DNA from: an uncultured Victivallales bacterium
GTDB taxonomy: Bacteria > Verrucomicrobiota > Lentisphaeria > Victivallales > UBA1829
DNA: 64,000 nt
Direction of reading: 5' to 3'
NCBI GenBank assembly: GCA_944391115.1
Contig: CALXSJ010000003.1
Coordinates: 1-64,000 of the forward strand
Below the pieces are notes generated by a model that did not search any database, was not told the origin of the DNA, and saw nothing but the letters and a program-made list of their open reading frames with translations. Shown here one piece after another: positions 61,376-64,000 of the stretch. Every line of letters begins with the position of its first letter. Position 1 is the first letter of the stretch. The translations under genes were made by a program, and so were the position numbers.

Positions 61376-61960
61376 TCAGTCCACCAGCAGCTTGTAATCG
61401 TTGCCGAGCAGATCGTAACAGAAAATACCGGTGAAGAAATCCGCGATGTTCAGCGGATGAAGCCCGAATTTCACTTCCGCCAGCGCGGCGGCGTCCACTT
61501 CCAGCGCCCAGTAGTCCTTGACTTTGTTGGCGAAGATGGACTCGCCCGGCGTCTGCATTCCGCTGTAGATATACCAGAAGTCGGGAAGGTTTCCAACCGT
61601 GTATTCCCGTGTCAGATCGCCTTTTCCGATCGCCAGAAAATACGCCTGCCAGCCGTCGTCCAGCGCGAAGCCGTAGGTGCGGTTGAAGCCTTTCACGACT
61701 TTGCCGGAGGGGCCGATTCCCGCGCCGATTCCGAACGCGTGAGTCAGTCTGACGCCGAGTTTTGCCGTCGCTCCGGAACCCAGTTCCAGGGAGAAAATGT
61801 CGAACAGCTCCACGATGCGGTTCGGGATATACATTATGACTTTATCGGCAATCATCATGCCGGTGTCGTTTTTCCGGCCGACATCCTCCTGCGCCTGCAG
61901 GGCGGCGCCGGATATGAAGAGAGCGACGGTCAGAAGCGCAATAGTTCCGATTGTTTTCAT
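61376..61960 (-). CDS. Secreted protein, unknown family
   Basis: A 194-residue protein with a signal peptide (MKTIGTIALLTVALFISGAALQA). The mature part (IPNRIVELFDIFSLELGSGA, then TAKLGVRLTHAFGIGAGIGP) looks like a small beta-rich envelope protein. I cannot name a family. GGAGGAA precedes ATG 61960; an extension to 62140 would bury the signal peptide. A strong terminator follows, and the gene is monocistronic. Confidence 0.65.
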   Translation of the reverse strand: MKTIGTIALLTVALFISGAALQAQEDVGRKNDTGMMIADKVIMYIPNRIVELFDIFSLELGSGATAKLGVRLTHAFGIGAGIGPSGKVVKGFNRTYGFALDDGWQAYFLAIGKGDLTREYTVGNLPDFWYIYSGMQTPGESIFANKVKDYWALEVDAAALAEVKFGLHPLNIADFFTGIFCYDLLGNDYKLLVD

Positions 61961-62164
61961 GATTCCTCCGGAATGATGTATTCTTGATTTTACTTGTGCG
62001 TGAGCGTTTCCGGTAAATATAACAGGTGCGGCGGCGATTGCAACAGTCCATCCGGGAAGTTTTGAAAAAAAATGCGGATATTTGTTGCCATTGCGCCTTT
62101 CCCGCGTTATGTTACCGTTCTGTATTTCCCTTGCACACAATTACAAAGAGAGAGATGGAAAAGT

Positions 62165-62863
62165 ATGAAAGGATCGGATTTCATCGCCGTCGGATTTATC
62201 GTCCTGTATTTCTGCGGGGTTTTCTTTTTTCCTCTGACCGTTTCGCCGGAAGGCGCGGTTGTGCCCGGCAGCCTGTCCGAGGGATTTGCCAACTTCGGGC
62301 GCATGACGGGCGCCCACCCGTATCTCATGGGATTTTTCAAAGTCGGGCTGCTTGCGACATTCGGGGAAATGCTGAAGGTGCGCCGCAAAACCGGTTCCTG
62401 GAAAGTCCCGCGTCTGTTTGCCCGGTTTGTCGTATGGGGAATCACCGGGCTGGTTTTCTCCTATGTGTTCGCAATGTTTGCCGCCGGCGTCGGCGCCCTG
62501 ATGGGCTCTCCTGTCTGGCCTGTCGGAAGTGTGGAGAGAAACACCTGGAGCGCAACGCTGATTTTTGCCGTTTCCACCTCTTTCTGGCAGAACATGATCT
62601 TCGCCTATCCCATGATGCTCGGGCATGAATGGTGCAACGAGGTCATCAACAAAAGGCGTTTTGTCGGCGGGGAGGAGTTTCTCGCTTCCATCGACAGGCA
62701 CATCTGGGGATCCTTCATCCCGAAGACGATCGTCTTTTTCTGGATTCCCGCGCATACCGTGACATTCTGTCTGCCGCCCGATTACCGCGTGCTGATGAGC
62801 GCAGTCCTGAGTCTGGCCCTCGGGTTCATCCTGACGTTCCGCCCGAAACCGGCGAAGCAGTGA
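62165..62863 (+). CDS. Integral membrane protein, possibly Mpv17/PMP22-like
   Basis: A 232-residue membrane protein with about four to five hydrophobic segments. The C-terminal HIWGSFIPKTIVFFWIPA and PPDYRVLMSAVLSLALGF resemble the end of the Mpv17/PMP22 family (a Trp, a Pro-containing helix, then VPxxxR), but the match is weak and needs a profile search. The function is unknown. ATG 62165 has GAGAGATGGA upstream; the open frame extends back to 62072. It is divergent from the secreted-protein gene. Confidence 0.6.
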   Translation: MKGSDFIAVGFIVLYFCGVFFFPLTVSPEGAVVPGSLSEGFANFGRMTGAHPYLMGFFKVGLLATFGEMLKVRRKTGSWKVPRLFARFVVWGITGLVFSYVFAMFAAGVGALMGSPVWPVGSVERNTWSATLIFAVSTSFWQNMIFAYPMMLGHEWCNEVINKRRFVGGEEFLASIDRHIWGSFIPKTIVFFWIPAHTVTFCLPPDYRVLMSAVLSLALGFILTFRPKPAKQ

Positions 62864-62890
62864 CGCCGTTCCGCGTGTGAGCGCCGGTTC

Positions 62891-64000
62891 TCAGATTCCC
62901 TTACGGGGTGTTTTCCAGATCCCCGCGGGGCGGTTGATCGCATATCTGCGGTTGAATGCAAACCAGAAGCAGGCGTCTCCGCAGTCCAGACGGAGAAAAC
63001 GGGTCTCTCTCTCCTCCCGCGATGCCGGATCCCCTTCCGCCAAAAGCGCGTCTTCCGGCGGACGTTCCGCTTTCCGCGCCGCCGCGCCGGGTCCGGCTTC
63101 CGGCGGAAATCCGGCCCGGAGCCATTGATATGCCAGAACTTCCCGGGGCAGTTTCCAGTTTCTGCCGGAAAGATAACTTTCCACAAGCAGAAAACGCTTC
63201 TTCAGATCGAAGATGCGTTTCAGGTCCAGTCCGTTCGAGAGGAAAAACGAAAGAAATTCCGGCAGGAAATCCTCTTTTTCCCGGTGAACGGCGCGGATGA
63301 CTTCATGCAGCGCCGGATGGTTGCAGGTCAGATCCAGGAGGCGGGAGAGTTTCCGTGCAAGCAGAATGTCTTCCGCTGACATGGTTCCGGTCCGCATGAC
63401 GTCATACGGGGCTTCCGGCGAAAAAAGAATTCCTGCTTCCGCGGCCTGGCTGCGCAGCGGGGTTCCCGGCAGAACTTTGAGCGTTTCCAGCTGAATTTCC
63501 GCCGCGCCGGTTTCGATCAGGAGCGAGACGTCCCGGAACAGACTGTCCATCGTCTGCCCCGGCAGACCGGCCAGCAGATCCGCATGGGTTTCAAAATTCG
63601 GGCATGAACAGAGAAAGCGCAGTCCGGAGAGGACCTCCTCTGCGCGGCTGTTTCTTCCGATCGCCTTCTGCACATCATCCTCCAGGGATTGAACGCCGGC
63701 CTCCAGATGCAACTGTCCGTGCGGGGCTTCCGCCAGTTCCTTCCGGATTGCGGCGTTCAAATACTGCGGGTGGATTTCCAGATGGAAGCGCAGATCGGGA
63801 AAATCCTGCCGGAAGAGCCGCAGCAGTTCCGCGCCGCGTTCCTGCGGGAGGTTGAACGTGCGGTCCAGCAGACGGATTTCCCGGACGCCTTTTTCCCGCA
63901 GCAAGGCCAGTTCCTCGGCCACGGCGTCAAGGCTTTTGAAACGGAGTTCCGTCCGGCAGCTGGTGCAGTAGGCGCATCCCATCGGACAGCCTCGCGAAGT
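62891..64000 (-). CDS. Radical SAM protein (partial, cut at the window edge)
   Basis: At least 369 residues are visible; the 5' end lies beyond base 64000. The first visible residues, TSRGCPMGCAYC, carry the Cys-x3-Cys-x2-Cys of the iron-sulphur cluster, so an in-frame Met within that motif is not the real start. The rest of the barrel follows (EIRLLDRTFNLPQERGAELL, then HLEAGVQSLEDDVQKAIGRN and HADLLAGLPGQTMDSLF). The C-terminal 150 residues resemble the DUF4080 domain of B12-binding-type radical SAM proteins. The upstream part may therefore hold a cobalamin-binding domain. The reaction is unknown. Confidence 0.88.
   Translation of the reverse strand, partial: TSRGCPMGCAYCTSCRTELRFKSLDAVAEELALLREKGVREIRLLDRTFNLPQERGAELLRLFRQDFPDLRFHLEIHPQYLNAAIRKELAEAPHGQLHLEAGVQSLEDDVQKAIGRNSRAEEVLSGLRFLCSCPNFETHADLLAGLPGQTMDSLFRDVSLLIETGAAEIQLETLKVLPGTPLRSQAAEAGILFSPEAPYDVMRTGTMSAEDILLARKLSRLLDLTCNHPALHEVIRAVHREKEDFLPEFLSFFLSNGLDLKRIFDLKKRFLLVESYLSGRNWKLPREVLAYQWLRAGFPPEAGPGAAARKAERPPEDALLAEGDPASREERETRFLRLDCGDACFWFAFNRRYAINRPAGIWKTPRKGI

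Overview
The window is a chromosomal segment of a Gram-negative bacterium. I infer a member of Lentisphaerae, close to Victivallis. The signs are secreted DUF4838-type and other glycan-active proteins, type IV pilin-like proteins beside them, GntR regulators fused to sugar-sensor domains, and lipoproteins with signal peptides. Housekeeping genes (dnaG, rplM-rpsI, adk-map-infA, fba, efp) show this is chromosome. No rRNA, CRISPR array or intact prophage is visible. The phylum call rests on gene content only.

Layout. 0.4-2.2 kb: an unrecognised secreted protein with a duplicated domain, then a broken piece of a phage tail tape-measure gene. 2.2-14.2 kb: glycan cassette 1 (GntR-solute-binding regulator, pseudopilin, two glycoside-hydrolase-like proteins, a small lectin-like secreted protein, and a very large protein with its own promoter). 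14.3-17.8 kb: rsmB, proC and an RlmI-like methyltransferase. 18.0-24.4 kb: glycan cassette 2 (GntR-LacI-type regulator, pseudopilin, DUF4838 protein, small lectin-like protein, FAD oxidoreductase). 24.6-29.1 kb: a glycerol-3-phosphate-type operon (two FAD oxidoreductases, DUF1667 protein, glycerophosphodiester phosphodiesterase, XRE-cupin regulator).

29.2-34.0 kb: epmA-efp, a Bax-inhibitor-1 membrane protein, a GGQ-domain release-factor-like protein and a COG2509-type flavoprotein. 34.0-36.9 kb: rplM-rpsI behind a structured leader with an intrinsic terminator, then argC and a C_GCAxxG-type protein. 36.9-43.1 kb: a minus-strand run cobO, HAD phosphatase, TPR lipoprotein, dnaG, ABC exporter. 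43.2-48.5 kb: speA, carboxynorspermidine dehydrogenase and nspC (spermidine via carboxyspermidine), then an Mrp ATPase. 48.6-51.7 kb: a calcium-type P-type ATPase and a lipoprotein. 51.8-53.5 kb: adk-map-infA. 53.7-64 kb: an alpha/beta hydrolase, an S24-fold HTH regulator, fba, tRNA-Leu(CAA), a secreted lectin-like protein, a zinc alcohol dehydrogenase, a membrane glycosyltransferase, a cysteine-cluster protein, two unrecognised envelope proteins, and a radical SAM protein cut by the window edge.

Functional picture. The two cassettes look like separately controlled glycan-foraging modules: a cytoplasmic one-component sugar sensor, a pilin-like envelope protein, and secreted or cytoplasmic enzymes. 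The rest is core metabolism and translation. Sigma-70-like promoters, commonly with a TATATT -10 box and 16-17 bp spacing, recur before most transcription units.
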